From assembly GCA_002840405.1 (NCBI GenBank), contig PHAR01000001.1, positions 454,320-518,319 of the forward strand: a stretch of 64,000 nucleotides of DNA, read 5' to 3'. The stretch comes from Deltaproteobacteria bacterium HGW-Deltaproteobacteria-8 (GTDB lineage: Bacteria; Desulfobacterota; Desulfovibrionia; Desulfovibrionales; Desulfovibrionaceae). The position numbers and the translations under genes are program-made. Positions 18,334-27,974 of the stretch are shown one piece after another (the first letter of the stretch is position 1; each line of letters begins with the position of its first letter). Under the pieces are notes generated by a model, which was given only the letters and a program-made list of their open reading frames with translations, was not told the origin of the DNA and did no database searches.

Positions 18334-18372
18334 TCCCCCGGCAGAAGGCTGTCAGGGGGGATTTTGTGTTTT
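18334..18372 (+). terminator. Terminator after flgM
   Basis: TCCCCC-GGCAG pairs with CTGTC-A-GGGGGGA around an AAGG loop (one G-U pair and a bulge), followed by TTTTGTGTTTT. It lies between convergent flgM and fliW. Confidence 0.75.
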
Positions 18373-18401
18373 GTTCGCGGGAGCAGGCTTGAAGGCCCGG
18401 G

Positions 18402-18878
18402 CTATTCGGACGCGGGCTTCTGGGCGGCGCGCTGCGCGTCCACCAGGCGGAAGTGCGTGGGGTGCTTGGCGTCCAGTTGCGGGGCCTGCAGGCCCAGGCG
18501 CGCCTTGGTGTTCAGGATGATGGGGCCGGAAAGGTTCAGGGTGGTGGCTTCCGGGTTGTCCTTGGGGATGGTCACGGTGACGAGCACCGCGATCTGCCGG
18601 ATGCTCTCCACGCGCAGGGTCTTCTTCTCCGGTCCCTCGAGCTTGACGTCGTAGTCTGGCAGGAAGGGATACGGGTCGGCCACGAGCAGCCCCAGACCGG
18701 GGTCGGTGACGCACTGCAAGAGCAGGAATGGGGAGTTCTCGCGCACCTGGATGAGGACAAACTCACGCTTGTCGTCCAGGCCGATGAGCCCATGCGGGAA
18801 ATAGATGATGCTGTCGCGCGCGATTTCCCGCTCGCCCAGCTTCGTCCGGATGCTTATTTTTTTGCTTCTTCCTGCCAT
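18402..18878 (-). CDS. fliW: Flagellar assembly factor FliW
   Basis: A 158-residue FliW, which binds flagellin and antagonises CsrA to match flagellin translation to secretion. The typical core is visible: [21 protein letters not shown], then [36 protein letters not shown] and NLSGPIILN. The extended C-terminus is charged. Its start lies inside the end of csrA in another frame (25-base overlap), which would couple the antagonist to its target. It is the last gene of the long leftward flagellar operon. Confidence 0.95.
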   Translation of the reverse strand: MAGRSKKISIRTKLGEREIARDSIIYFPHGLIGLDDKREFVLIQVRENSPFLLLQCVTDPGLGLLVADPYPFLPDYDVKLEGPEKKTLRVESIRQIAVLVTVTIPKDNPEATTLNLSGPIILNTKARLGLQAPQLDAKHPTHFRLVDAQRAAQKPASE

Positions 18879-19093
18879 AACGATGCCGCCGCAAGCAGAT
18901 CCTGCTGACTGGCCTCAAGGGCCAGGCTGTTCTGCTCTTTGATCTTGAGGTACACTTCTTCCCTGTACACAGTCATTTCTTCCGGCACTTCAAGCCCGAG
19001 CTTGATCTGCTTCCCCTGGATGCTCAGCACCTTGAGCTTGATGTGTTCGCCCAGGTAGAGACTCTCTCCGGGCCGCCGTGTGAGGATGAGCAT
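18854..19093 (-). CDS. csrA: Carbon storage/translation regulator CsrA
   Basis: A 79-residue RNA-binding dimer that represses translation at GGA-containing leaders, in this family often flagellin mRNA. It starts [15 protein letters not shown] and shows [25 protein letters not shown], all standard; the C-terminal extension (about 20 residues) is of the kind that FliW contacts in other species. The frame extends to 19135 but the canonical MLIL start at 19093 is clear. It overlaps fliW by 25 bases and follows flgL by about 100 bases. Confidence 0.97.
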   Translation of the reverse strand: MLILTRRPGESLYLGEHIKLKVLSIQGKQIKLGLEVPEEMTVYREEVYLKIKEQNSLALEASQQDLLAAASLWQEEAKK

Positions 19094-19196
19094 GTTTCCT
19101 CGAACTCCGCATTTCGTTTCAGGGTGCCGCGCCAACAGGCTCCAGCTAGCGGCAAGCTATCCGAGGGCTGTGGGAAAGTCCAGCCCGGAACGCTCC

Positions 19197-20849
19197 TTAT
19201 ATGTACTGCATCAGATTCATCTGCATGATCATGGACGAGGACTTGAGCACGGCCTGGTAGACCGTCTGCTGCTGGGTGAGCTTGGTCATGAGCTCGCCGA
19301 TGTCGATGTCCTCTTCGGCGCTGATGCGCTCGTTCTCGTTCAGCGTCAGGTTCGCCAGGATGTTCTGGGTGATGCTCAGCCTGTTCTCGCGGCCACCCAC
19401 GCTGGCCACGCTTGTCAGCACCTGCTGCTGTGAGATCTTGAGGCTTTCCAGGCACTGCTGGACGCCGCTCTGGGTGTTGGTCTCCAAAAAGGCCACCAGA
19501 TTGCCCATGGTCTCGAACAGGTTCTTGGAGACGATGCCGCCGTTGCTGGCGCTGAAATTCATAGAGTTTCCGCTGAACACTGCGGAGGAGTTGCTGCTGG
19601 TGAGCGACAGGCGCTCGCCGCCGTTGCCCCCCACAAGGTCAGGGTCCTGATAGATGCCGCCGAAGATGTCCTTGCCCACGTCGTTGATGCGCACGGACTC
19701 GCTGATGTTCACCTGCAAGGTGATGGCCGCGGTGCGCGGGGTGACCAGGAACTGGGATCCGGCCGTGAGTTGATTCCCGCCGTTGGAGTTGAGCGTGAGC
19801 ACGCCGCCCCCGGCCACGTTGAGCATGGCGTTGCTGGCGGTGGAGTCTGCGGCCACGGTGTTGCCCGTGACCCAGGAGAGCCCGTTGTCCATGCTGTAGG
19901 AATAGTTGATGGCCTGGTTCAGCGTGGCCGTATTGTCAATGCGCACCAGGGTGTTCCCGGTGAACGCACCGGAGGCCACGGCGGAAATGTTCTGCGTGCC
20001 CGTACCCATGGAGCTGACCTTGATGGAGTCGGCGTCGTCGCCCTGGTATACGGCGGAAGGGCGCAGCCAGAGCCAGGATCCCTTGGAGTCATTGGTGTTG
20101 GCCGTGTCGGTGACGCGCACCTGGGCGTCGTGGGCGAAGGTCACAGAGGCGCCGCTCTTTGGCAGGGTCAGGAGAACCTTGCCGTTGGCGTCCTGGGTCA
20201 CGCTGCCGTCTGTCAGGAAGGTCCGGCCGCCATCGATGCTGTATCGCACACGGGTGTTCGGGTCGCTCATGTTGATCGAGCCGCCCGAAGCCGTTGCGCC
20301 ACTGGCGTCGGTGAACTGCACCAGCGTGGTCTGCTTGGAGAAGCCGTCAATCTGGAATGTGTTGTCCGAGGTCAGCGAGGTGTCGTTGGTGGTCATCCAG
20401 AGCACTTCGCGGAAGGCATTGGCGTTGGTCTTCTGCCCCGCATAGATGCTCTTGTCCTCGTAGGTCATGTTGCTCAGCTCGAGCAGCTGGTCGAAAAGCT
20501 GGCGCGCCTCGTAGCTGATCTGCTGGCGGTTGTCGGCGGACATGGTGCCGGTGGAGGCCTGTTCGGCCAGCTCCTTGGCCCGGGTAATGATGGTCGACAC
20601 CTGGGACAGGGTGGAGTCGCTCATGCTGAGCCAGCCCTTGGCCGTGTCCAGGTTGGTCGAGTACTGGTCGTAGGCGTGCAGAGTGTCGCGGTGGTCCATG
20701 ATGCGCGCCGTGGCCGTGGGATCGTCCGAGGGCTTGTTGACGCGCTTCTGGGTCTGGGCCTGCAGGTTCGACTCGAGCAGGTTCGAGAGCGAACTGTTCA
20801 TGCCGTTGAGATACTGCGAATACAGTTGGTTCTGCGAAATTCGAAACAT
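19197..20849 (-). CDS. flgL: Hook-associated protein 3 (FlgL)
   Basis: A 550-residue hook-filament junction protein. The flagellin-like N-terminal helices are clear (MFRISQNQLYSQYLNGMNSS, then QKRVNKPSDDPTATARIMDHRD) and the C-terminal helices end QTVYQAVLKSSSMIMQMNLMQYI. The middle (about 140-430) is a long Ser/Thr/Gly-rich beta insertion that makes it much longer than the ~300-residue enteric FlgL and probably forms surface domains. It follows flgK by 14 bases in the same operon. Confidence 0.95.
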   Translation of the reverse strand: MFRISQNQLYSQYLNGMNSSLSNLLESNLQAQTQKRVNKPSDDPTATARIMDHRDTLHAYDQYSTNLDTAKGWLSMSDSTLSQVSTIITRAKELAEQASTGTMSADNRQQISYEARQLFDQLLELSNMTYEDKSIYAGQKTNANAFREVLWMTTNDTSLTSDNTFQIDGFSKQTTLVQFTDASGATASGGSINMSDPNTRVRYSIDGGRTFLTDGSVTQDANGKVLLTLPKSGASVTFAHDAQVRVTDTANTNDSKGSWLWLRPSAVYQGDDADSIKVSSMGTGTQNISAVASGAFTGNTLVRIDNTATLNQAINYSYSMDNGLSWVTGNTVAADSTASNAMLNVAGGGVLTLNSNGGNQLTAGSQFLVTPRTAAITLQVNISESVRINDVGKDIFGGIYQDPDLVGGNGGERLSLTSSNSSAVFSGNSMNFSASNGGIVSKNLFETMGNLVAFLETNTQSGVQQCLESLKISQQQVLTSVASVGGRENRLSITQNILANLTLNENERISAEEDIDIGELMTKLTQQQTVYQAVLKSSSMIMQMNLMQYI

Positions 20850-20863
20850 GATGTTCTCCTGCC

Positions 20864-22993
20864 CTAGGACTTGAGCGAAAGCAGGGTTTGCAGCATCTGG
20901 TCCGCGGTGGTGATGAGCTTGGCCGCAGCCGTGTAGGCATGCTGGTACTTGATGAGCGCCGCCATTTCTTCATCCAGGTTCACGCCGGAAACAGACTGCT
21001 GGCGATCATCCAGGTCGCTCGCCAGGGTCTTCTTGTACTGGTAGCTGTACTTCACCGTGGCGGTGTCCGAGCCGACAGTGGCAACCAGGCTGTCGTAGTA
21101 CTTGACCACGCTCTGGCTCACGGTGCCTCGGCGCACGGTGGAAATGTCGACGCTTGTGCTGCGCAGGTCGGCGATGGCCTTGGCCGTTGTCGAGTCGCCC
21201 TGGTTGGCCTCACCCGCGCCGTTGACGTGCCCGGTGCAAAGGTTGTCCTGGTTGGTGGTGATCTTTGTGTTCACCTGGATGTCGCGACAGTTGGAGCCGT
21301 CGAAGAAGGTGTTGATTCCCAGAGCCGCCACCACGCCCGTCGTGTCCGTGCCGAAGGCGAACTCGAAGCCGTCCTTGGCCGAGATGGACAGCTTGTGGTT
21401 GACCACCGAGGCATTGAGGTACGTGCCAAAGGTGTTGTTGATGGCATCGCGCACGTCGTTGAGGCTCGTCTTTGAGGGATCGAAGTTCTGCTGGCCCAGG
21501 GTTGCGGCGTCAAAGTCCAGGGCCGCGCCGGAGATCAGCAGGCCGGTCGAGGGGTTGTAGATGTAGATGTTGGCGCTGCCGCTGGTGAGCTTGCTGCCGT
21601 AGATCAGTCCCGAGGAGCCGCTAGCCAGGGCGCGGGCGTCATCGACCACGGAATAAGTGCCCTGCACGTCGGTCAACTTGTCCAGGCCGACGCCTTGGCT
21701 GTGGCGGCGGTTGGTCTCCCAAACCAGGGTTTCGGCGATGGCGTTCAGCTCCTCGCGGTACTTTCCAACGTAGTCGTCCTTGAAGTTGATCAGGCCCGCC
21801 AGGGAGCCGCCGATGAGCCGGTTGGGCTGGTCCCCGCCCGTCAGGCTGGTGACCGGGGAGATGATCTCCTTGGTGGAGGTGTTCTGGTTCCAGTACAGGG
21901 CCTTCTTGGGCACGATGTTGAAACGGTCGCCCTTGGTGAAGGCGGTGCCCGGCGTTAGGGCCGAGTCGTCTTCCTGGCCGAACCATACCTTGATGTTGCC
22001 CACCTCAATCATGTTGTCTTCGCCACGGGCGTAGAAAAGCTTGTCCGTGCCGTCGGCTTTCTTCATCCAGGTGTTCCCGCCGTCCACGGAAACGCGGAAG
22101 GTGGCGGCGGAAGCGGTGTTGCCGACAGCGCTGCCCGTGGGGCTGACGACCTCGAGGGTGTACTCGACGTTGTCGTTGCCCGAGAAATACACGTTGCCGT
22201 CGAAATTCGACTCGGCCATGAGCGCCTTGGTGGACTGGGCGTTGTCATAGGAGAGGCTGAAGTACGACTCGTTGTCCACCAGGGTCTGACCGGCTTTGGT
22301 GGTGATGGCGATGTTTCCGCCGCCCTTGTCGATGTAGTTGATGTCGACATAGGACGCCAGATCGCGCAGGAGCAGTCCGCGCTGGTCATACAACTGGTTG
22401 GCGTTGTTGGAGCCGGGCACGTCGTGGATCCTGATCTGGGTGTTCAGGTCGGCGATCTGCTTGAGCAGGTCGTTGGCGTTGGCCACTTCCTGGGTGATGG
22501 CCGTGTCGGCCTTCTGCTGCATCTGTATGAGATCGGTGTCGGCCTGGCTCAGGGTGGAGACCAGGGTCTGGGCACTCTCGATGACCTGGTTACGGCTGCC
22601 CGCGTCCTCGGTCCGCTGGGTCAGGTTCTCCCACTTGTCCAAGTAATTGGAAAGGCTCGAGCTCAGGCCGTAGCCCTGAGATTCGTTGAACAGGCTCTCG
22701 GTGCCTTGGAGCTGCGTGTAGAGTGTATCCCAGCGGTCGCGCATGGTGGCCTGATCGTAGTACTGGGTCTCCACGTACTGATCGAAGTGGCGCTGGATCT
22801 CGGCAGCCCAAACGCCCGTGCCGACCTGGCCGGGCATGAAGTCTATGTTGTAAGCCTCGTCGAACCTGACTGTGCGGCGGCTGTAACCATCGGTGCTGAC
22901 GTTGGCGATGTTCTCGCCCGTCACCGAAATGGCGGCCTGGGCGGCGAAGAGACCGCTGCGGGCTATGTCGAGGATGGAGTTCGCGCCGAACAT
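20864..22993 (-). CDS. flgK: Hook-associated protein 1 (FlgK)
   Basis: A 709-residue junction protein that caps the hook distal end. The N-terminus has the axial-protein signature SGLFAAQAAISVTGENIANVSTDGYSRRTV. The C-terminus has SGVNLDEEMAALIKYQHAYTAAAKLITTADQMLQTLLSL. The central region is Ala/Ser/Asp-rich beta structure. It starts directly after the flgN stop (22994), so translation is probably coupled to its chaperone gene. Confidence 0.97.
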   Translation of the reverse strand: MFGANSILDIARSGLFAAQAAISVTGENIANVSTDGYSRRTVRFDEAYNIDFMPGQVGTGVWAAEIQRHFDQYVETQYYDQATMRDRWDTLYTQLQGTESLFNESQGYGLSSSLSNYLDKWENLTQRTEDAGSRNQVIESAQTLVSTLSQADTDLIQMQQKADTAITQEVANANDLLKQIADLNTQIRIHDVPGSNNANQLYDQRGLLLRDLASYVDINYIDKGGGNIAITTKAGQTLVDNESYFSLSYDNAQSTKALMAESNFDGNVYFSGNDNVEYTLEVVSPTGSAVGNTASAATFRVSVDGGNTWMKKADGTDKLFYARGEDNMIEVGNIKVWFGQEDDSALTPGTAFTKGDRFNIVPKKALYWNQNTSTKEIISPVTSLTGGDQPNRLIGGSLAGLINFKDDYVGKYREELNAIAETLVWETNRRHSQGVGLDKLTDVQGTYSVVDDARALASGSSGLIYGSKLTSGSANIYIYNPSTGLLISGAALDFDAATLGQQNFDPSKTSLNDVRDAINNTFGTYLNASVVNHKLSISAKDGFEFAFGTDTTGVVAALGINTFFDGSNCRDIQVNTKITTNQDNLCTGHVNGAGEANQGDSTTAKAIADLRSTSVDISTVRRGTVSQSVVKYYDSLVATVGSDTATVKYSYQYKKTLASDLDDRQQSVSGVNLDEEMAALIKYQHAYTAAAKLITTADQMLQTLLSLKS

Positions 22994-23476
22994 CTAAAGC
23001 CTCCCGCTGAAGAAACTGGCCTGGCCCTGCGCCGGCTTGGCGAAGCGCCCGCGCTTGCCATACACGTCGGAGCGGTTCGGCTGGATGGCCTTGTGCAGGT
23101 GCGTCAGGACCTCCATGCTCTGGTCGAAGAGAGCCAGGGCCAACTGACGGTTTTTGTCGGCCTGCATGGCGCATAACTGTTCGACCTTGTCCAGGTCGAG
23201 CAGATCGGCGCTGATCTGCGTGGTCGCCTCGGCCGAAAGCTCCGCCAGCACATCGCGCAGGCGCACCAGGCCGGGATAGCCCGCGCTGATGAAGCGCCTG
23301 AGCTGCATGCGCTCAGTAACGAGCTGGCGCATGAGGTTCTGCACAGAAATTTCAAGGACGCTCACGTCCTGGGGCCGACGATCCATAAGGGCGGCAAATT
23401 CTTCTTCCAAGAGGGAGGAAAGAAGCTCCAGCGCACGCACCTGACGGGACAAATTTGCCTGGATGAGTTGCAGCAT
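22994..23476 (-). CDS. flgN: FlgN-type flagellar export chaperone
   Basis: A 160-residue, almost wholly helical protein. It begins MLQLIQANLSRQVRALELLSSLLEEEFAALMDRRPQDV, the usual FlgN pattern, and the C-terminus is disordered and basic. FlgN binds FlgK and FlgL before secretion, which fits its position immediately before flgK-flgL. AAGGAGG precedes the ATG. Identity rests on helical pattern, length and context; FlgN sequences are weakly conserved. Confidence 0.85.
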   Translation of the reverse strand: MLQLIQANLSRQVRALELLSSLLEEEFAALMDRRPQDVSVLEISVQNLMRQLVTERMQLRRFISAGYPGLVRLRDVLAELSAEATTQISADLLDLDKVEQLCAMQADKNRQLALALFDQSMEVLTHLHKAIQPNRSDVYGKRGRFAKPAQGQASFFSGRL

Positions 23477-23528
23477 GCCAGCCTTCCTCCTTATAAAATA
23501 TCATTATTTTAGACTGTTATGTTTCAAT

Positions 23529-23543
23529 CCAACGTTCTGCCAA
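23529..23543 (-). promoter_or_regulatory. Possible weak sigma-54 element before flgN
   Basis: On the minus strand TTGGCAGAACGTTGGA resembles TGGCAC-N5-TTGC but carries GA in place of the invariant -12 GC. It lies in the 85-base gap between the rod-binding gene and flgN, the only sizeable gap inside the operon, and is followed by an AT-rich stretch. An internal promoter is possible but not secure. Confidence 0.25.
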
Positions 23544-23561
23544 AGGGCTGCTGGGTGTGTT

Positions 23562-24209
23562 CTAGCCAATGACTGCAAGTCTGCGGCCAGAGGATGCGCC
23601 AGAACTCCCGGCAGACTGAGCCCGGCGGTCGTAGGCGTCCACAATGCGCTTGGCCAGGGCTTCCACGTCAGGCATGACATCCCCGGCCACCGAGGCCGGG
23701 AGCACCGGGGCCTCGGTCTGCGTCCGCTCGGCCAGGGGGTTGAGCTGACGTGGTTCGAGCGTGGACTTGTCGGGCGCGTCGGCTGTGGTTTTGGCCGAAA
23801 CCGCCGTTCCCGGCTGCACGGAAGCCGCGCCGTCGGCCTTGGTCGTCTTGGTGGTGTTCGCAAGCTGCCCCTTGAGCTGCTTGTAGAGCATGTCCCCCAG
23901 ACCGATGCCGCCGTCTTTGGCCATCTTTTCGGAAAAGTCGCGGTCGAACATGGAACGGTACATGTCCTCCTGGGGCGAGTTCAGGTAGCCGCCCTTGGGC
24001 ACTGTGGCGCGCATCTGCTCCCAGAGCTTGCTGATGAACACGGCCTCGAAGTTCGTGCAGGCCTCACGCAGCTTCTTGTCCTTGGAAGCTCCGGGAGTCA
24101 GATCGCCACGCAGGCGGTCCACCTGGGTCTTGAGCTGCGTCAGCTCGCTGTCCTGGGCCTTCTTGGCCGCCAGGGAGGCGTCCATTCCCATGGAGGTCAT
24201 GTCAGCCAT
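23562..24209 (-). CDS. flgJ: Rod-binding protein (FlgJ N-terminal type)
   Basis: A 215-residue protein with the rod-capping FlgJ domain: LREACTNFEAVFISKLWEQMRATVPKGG, then MYRSMFDRDFSEKMAKDGGIGLGDMLYKQL. The C-terminal glucosaminidase domain found in enteric FlgJ is absent; the last ~90 residues are low-complexity Ala/Thr/Pro. A separate muramidase would be needed to open the wall for the rod. It starts one base after the flgI stop region (24209/24211), so it is coupled to flgI. Confidence 0.92.
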   Translation of the reverse strand: MADMTSMGMDASLAAKKAQDSELTQLKTQVDRLRGDLTPGASKDKKLREACTNFEAVFISKLWEQMRATVPKGGYLNSPQEDMYRSMFDRDFSEKMAKDGGIGLGDMLYKQLKGQLANTTKTTKADGAASVQPGTAVSAKTTADAPDKSTLEPRQLNPLAERTQTEAPVLPASVAGDVMPDVEALAKRIVDAYDRRAQSAGSSGASSGRRLAVIG

Positions 24210-24210
24210 G

Positions 24211-25356
24211 CTAGAGCACCTCCAGGTCCGCGTGCAGGGAGCCTGCCGTCTTGAGGCTGCGCAGCACAGAGATGAGGTCGCGCGGGGTTGCGCCCACGGA
24301 GTTCAGGCCGTCCACCAGCTCCTGCAGGGTCGCCCCCTCCATGAGCAGCAGGCGGTTGTTCTGCTCCTTGACCTTGACGTCGGTCTGCGGGGTCACCTGG
24401 GTCGTTCCGCCGGAGAAGGCTCCTGGCTGGCTTACGTTGGGGGTCTCGGCCACCACGATCTGCAGGTTGCCGTGGGCCACGGCGACCTTGGTCAGGCGCA
24501 CGTTTCCGCCCAGGACCACGGTGCCGGTCTTCTCGTCCACCACCACCTTGGCGCGGGAGTCAGGCGAGATGTCCAGGTTCTCCAACGAGGCCATGAGCGG
24601 CACAAGATTGCCCTGGAACTTGGCCGGGATGGACAGCTGGATGGTGGCTCCGTCCATGGCCTTGGCCATGTTCTTGCCTACGGCGGAGTTGATGCGGTTG
24701 ACCACCTGCATGGCCGTGCCGAAGTCCGGCGTGCCGGAAAGATGGATGGTCAGGCCCTCCTGCTTGTTGAACTGGAAGGGCACCTCGCGCTCCACGATGG
24801 CGCCGTTGGGGATGTGGGCCACGGTGGTGATGTTCTTCTGGGCCGTGGCGGCCTGGCCTTCGGCCGAGTAGCCGCCCAGCGTCATGGAGCCCTGGGCCAC
24901 GGCGTAGACGTTGCCGTCCAGCCCGCGCAGGGCCGTGATGAGCAGCACGCCGCCGAGCAGGCTCTTGGCGTCGCCGACCGAGGACACGGTGACGTCGATG
25001 GGCGAACCGGGCCGCGCCGAGGCGGGCATCCGGGCCGTGACCATGACTGCGGCCGTGTTCTTGGGCTTCAGGTTGGCCGGGTTCACGCTGACGCCCATCT
25101 TCTCCAGCATGTTGGTCATGGAGCGGATGGTGAACTCGTTGGTGGTGCCGTCGCCGGAGCCGGACAGGCCGACCACCAGGCCGTAGCCCACCAGCTCGTT
25201 GTTGCGCACCCCGGAAAAGCTGGCGATATCCTTCAGGCGCACGGCGTGGGCCGGCGCTGTTCCGGCAACGATGAGCACTGCCAGGCAGAGCAGGAACAGG
25301 GCCAGGTTCCGGGCCAGTTCCTTGCGGCGGTCGTGGATGCGTGCGTCGTAGATCAT
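24211..25356 (-). CDS. flgI: Flagellar P-ring protein FlgI
   Basis: A 381-residue periplasmic P-ring subunit. A signal peptide ([21 protein letters not shown]) leads into [50 protein letters not shown] and the C-terminal [38 protein letters not shown] are all typical. Length is normal. It lies between flgH and flgJ in the rod/ring operon; the FlgA chaperone needed for its assembly is encoded two genes upstream. Confidence 0.98.
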   Translation of the reverse strand: MIYDARIHDRRKELARNLALFLLCLAVLIVAGTAPAHAVRLKDIASFSGVRNNELVGYGLVVGLSGSGDGTTNEFTIRSMTNMLEKMGVSVNPANLKPKNTAAVMVTARMPASARPGSPIDVTVSSVGDAKSLLGGVLLITALRGLDGNVYAVAQGSMTLGGYSAEGQAATAQKNITTVAHIPNGAIVEREVPFQFNKQEGLTIHLSGTPDFGTAMQVVNRINSAVGKNMAKAMDGATIQLSIPAKFQGNLVPLMASLENLDISPDSRAKVVVDEKTGTVVLGGNVRLTKVAVAHGNLQIVVAETPNVSQPGAFSGGTTQVTPQTDVKVKEQNNRLLLMEGATLQELVDGLNSVGATPRDLISVLRSLKTAGSLHADLEVL

Positions 25357-25379
25357 GTTCGTCTCCCGTGTCGGCTCGG

Positions 25380-26075
25380 CTAGAACGGCCAGACGTTGTC
25401 AAGAAGCCTGGAAAGCCAGCCGGCGCGCTGCTTGTCGGTAAGCATGCCCTGCCCGTAGACCTCGATCTTGGCATCGGCCAGGGCCGAGGACGGCACGGTG
25501 TTCTTGGAGTCGATGTCGCGCTGGCGCACCAGGCCGCGCACCACCAGGATCTGGGTCTCGGCGTTGATGCGGATCTGACGCGCGCCCTCCACCTGCATGA
25601 CCTTGCCCGGCAGCATGCGGATGACCCGGGCGGCCACGGTGGTGGTCAGCGAGGTCTCCTGCTTGGTCTCCCCGGTGCTGGTGAAGTTGCTCACGCTGCT
25701 GGCGCCCACTGCGGGGTTGCCCACGCCCGTCACCCCGGGCACGACCTTGCCCAGGCTGCCGTAAATGCCGGTCGAGGGTATGGCGGTGATGCCGTAGGTG
25801 TTGGTGTTGGTCTTCTGGGCCGTGGTGTTGGACTTGTTCTTGCCATTGGTGGTCTCGGTAACGAGCACCATGACGATGTCGCCCACCTTGTTGGCCCGAT
25901 TGTCGTCGAAAAGAAAATCAGACTGCCCGGCCTCGTAAAGCGAGGCGGGGTTGTTCACCGGCTCGGCCTCCACGGCGTTGGGGTTCGTCAGGATGGGCAC
26001 GGGCATGGGCTTGTTCTCTGCGGCGCAGCCAGGCAGGACGGACAAGAGGGTCAGGGTCAGGAGCATCTTCTTCAT
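25380..26075 (-). CDS. flgH: Flagellar L-ring lipoprotein FlgH
   Basis: A 231-residue outer-membrane L-ring subunit. A lipoprotein signal [17 protein letters not shown] puts the acylated cysteine at 17. [30 protein letters not shown] and the C-terminal [43 protein letters not shown] are family signatures. Length is normal. It lies between flgA and flgI. Confidence 0.98.
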   Translation of the reverse strand: MKKMLLTLTLLSVLPGCAAENKPMPVPILTNPNAVEAEPVNNPASLYEAGQSDFLFDDNRANKVGDIVMVLVTETTNGKNKSNTTAQKTNTNTYGITAIPSTGIYGSLGKVVPGVTGVGNPAVGASSVSNFTSTGETKQETSLTTTVAARVIRMLPGKVMQVEGARQIRINAETQILVVRGLVRQRDIDSKNTVPSSALADAKIEVYGQGMLTDKQRAGWLSRLLDNVWPF

Positions 26076-26106
26076 GGTCGCATCCTCTTATAATAGATCA
26101 AACGGG

Positions 26107-27141
26107 CTAGCGGACCAGCACGGTCTCTGCGTCCAGCACGGTTCCAGTGACCTTCCTGTTGCTCTGCACATTACGTACCTGGATGGTCTGGCCAATGCCG
26201 GCGTCCGCCAGGGCCTCGGCCTTCACGGAAAGACGGATGTTGGTGCCCTCGTAAACGAGCTTCACCTGGCCGCCCTTGGCGATGACCGGCACCGGCTCGA
26301 CGCTCTCAACAGTGATGACCTGGTCCGTGCCCACGCTCTTGGCCACGCGCCAAGGGCCGCCGGAGCCATCCCAGGCGTTCTGGTTGTGGGCGATGTTCTT
26401 GCGCTTGAAGGTGATCATGTCCGGAGTCACCAACTGCAGGCGGTTGATGGGCTTCGTGGCGCAGGCCACGGGCCGCCAAAGGTTCACAAAGGCCGAGCCC
26501 GCGAAGCGGCGCGTGGTCTTGCCATCGCCGGAGACGATCTCGTAGAGCATGTTGTTGCGGCCGGGCCGCACAACTTCGCTCATGGTCATGTTCAGGCGGT
26601 CGCCGGGGTGCGGCAGAAAAACGTAGTCGGGCGCGCGCAGGTCGGTGATTTCCAGCTCGCCGCGCAGTCCGGCCCCGCGTGCCGTCAAAAATTCAACACC
26701 CATGCGCGCCAGTGCCGCGCCGTCAATCGCCTTGCCCCCGCGCTGCACAACGAGCTGCTGCGGCAGCACATAGGCCCCGGCCTCTACGCCCAGATAGTGG
26801 CGCAACATGGCCAGCAGGCGCTCGCGGGTCAGCGCGGTCTGGTGCCCGACCTTCTCCGGCGAGGCCCACAAGGGCTTGGCGGCGAGTTCCTTCCACTGGT
26901 CCGCAGGCATGTTCTCGCTGGCGTCGGCGATCTCGCCCAGGAGAACCTTTGGCCCGGACACGCAGGCGGCATTGCGGACCTGGATGCGCCAGTTCTGGCC
27001 AGCCTGTTCCGCAGCGGCGGCGCTGGCGGACAAAAGCAGAACGGACAAGGCCACGGCGGCCAGAATAACCACGCGGGTGCGCACAGGGCAAAAGCCCTGG
27101 CGAAGGTTGTCCCATCGATGATGTTCTCGTGCGCAGTACAT
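26107..27141 (-). CDS. flgA: P-ring assembly chaperone FlgA
   Basis: A 344-residue periplasmic chaperone for FlgI. A signal-like segment (RVVILAAVALSVLLLSASAAAAEQA) follows a 22-residue charged N-region, so a later start is possible. The C-terminal SAF-like domain shows RLQLVTPDMITFKRKNIAHN, the VIAKGGQVKLVYEGTNIRLSVKAEALADAGIGQTIQVRNVQSNRKVTGTV pattern in order, and ends ETVLVR. It is longer than enteric FlgA, as in other deltaproteobacteria. It starts 22 bases after flgG. Confidence 0.95.
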   Translation of the reverse strand: MYCAREHHRWDNLRQGFCPVRTRVVILAAVALSVLLLSASAAAAEQAGQNWRIQVRNAACVSGPKVLLGEIADASENMPADQWKELAAKPLWASPEKVGHQTALTRERLLAMLRHYLGVEAGAYVLPQQLVVQRGGKAIDGAALARMGVEFLTARGAGLRGELEITDLRAPDYVFLPHPGDRLNMTMSEVVRPGRNNMLYEIVSGDGKTTRRFAGSAFVNLWRPVACATKPINRLQLVTPDMITFKRKNIAHNQNAWDGSGGPWRVAKSVGTDQVITVESVEPVPVIAKGGQVKLVYEGTNIRLSVKAEALADAGIGQTIQVRNVQSNRKVTGTVLDAETVLVR

Positions 27142-27162
27142 GAGCCGCTCCCCTTGCCAGTC

Positions 27163-27945
27163 CTAGCGCTTCACGTTGATGGCGGTCTGCAGCATGGTGT
27201 CCGAGGTGGTCAGGGCCTTGGAGTTCACCTCATAGGCGCGCTGGCCGATGATGAGACCGACCATTTCGTCAACCATCTCGACGTTGGAGCCTTCCAAAAA
27301 GCCCTGGGCCAGGGTGCCGAAGTTGGTGTCGCCGGGGGTGCCGGCAGTGGCCGCGCCGCTGCCGTCCGTCTCGGTGTACAGGTTGCGGCCCTGGGCGTTC
27401 AGCCCGGCGGGGTTGACGAAGTTGTAGATGGTGATGTCCGCCCCGGCCAGCTCGGTGCCAGCCTTGTCCATGGCCGAGATGTGGCCCTTCTCGGTGATGA
27501 CCACCGTGGCGGTGCCGGAGGGGATCGTGAACTCCGGCTGCAGCGGATACCCGTTGGCGTTGACGATGCGGCCGTTGTTGTCGAGCTTGAAGTTGCCCGC
27601 GCGGGTGTACACGTCGTTGCCGTTCTGGTTCAGCCGGAAGAACCCCTGGCCCTCGATGGAGATGTCCAGCTGGTTGCCGGTGTTCTGCAGAGCGCCCTCT
27701 GAAAAGAACTTGTGCACCGTCACCGGGCGCACGCCCATGCCGACCTGAAAGCCCGTGGGCAGCCGGTTGCCGCCCTCATTCAGGGCGCCGGCGATGCTCA
27801 TGGTCTGGTACATGAGGTCCTCGAACTCGGCGCGGCTCTTCTTGAAGCCAACGGTGTTCACGTTGGCCAGGTTGTTCGAGAGCACGTCGATGTGTGTCTG
27901 CTGGGCGACCATGCCGGTTGCGGCGGTCCAAAGCGAGCGCATCAT
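27163..27945 (-). CDS. flgG: Distal rod protein FlgG
   Basis: A 260-residue distal-rod subunit. The N-terminus MMRSLWTAATGMVAQQTHIDVLSNNLANVNTVGFKKSRAEFEDL and the C-terminus EMVDEMVGLIIGQRAYEVNSKALTTSDTMLQTAINVKR are classic axial-protein helices; TGNQLDISIEGQGFF is the rod/hook mid motif. Length matches the family. It follows flgF by 30 bases. AGGAGG precedes the start. Confidence 0.98.
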   Translation of the reverse strand: MMRSLWTAATGMVAQQTHIDVLSNNLANVNTVGFKKSRAEFEDLMYQTMSIAGALNEGGNRLPTGFQVGMGVRPVTVHKFFSEGALQNTGNQLDISIEGQGFFRLNQNGNDVYTRAGNFKLDNNGRIVNANGYPLQPEFTIPSGTATVVITEKGHISAMDKAGTELAGADITIYNFVNPAGLNAQGRNLYTETDGSGAATAGTPGDTNFGTLAQGFLEGSNVEMVDEMVGLIIGQRAYEVNSKALTTSDTMLQTAINVKR

Positions 27946-27974
27946 AACTTTTATCCTCCTGAAATAATGAACAT

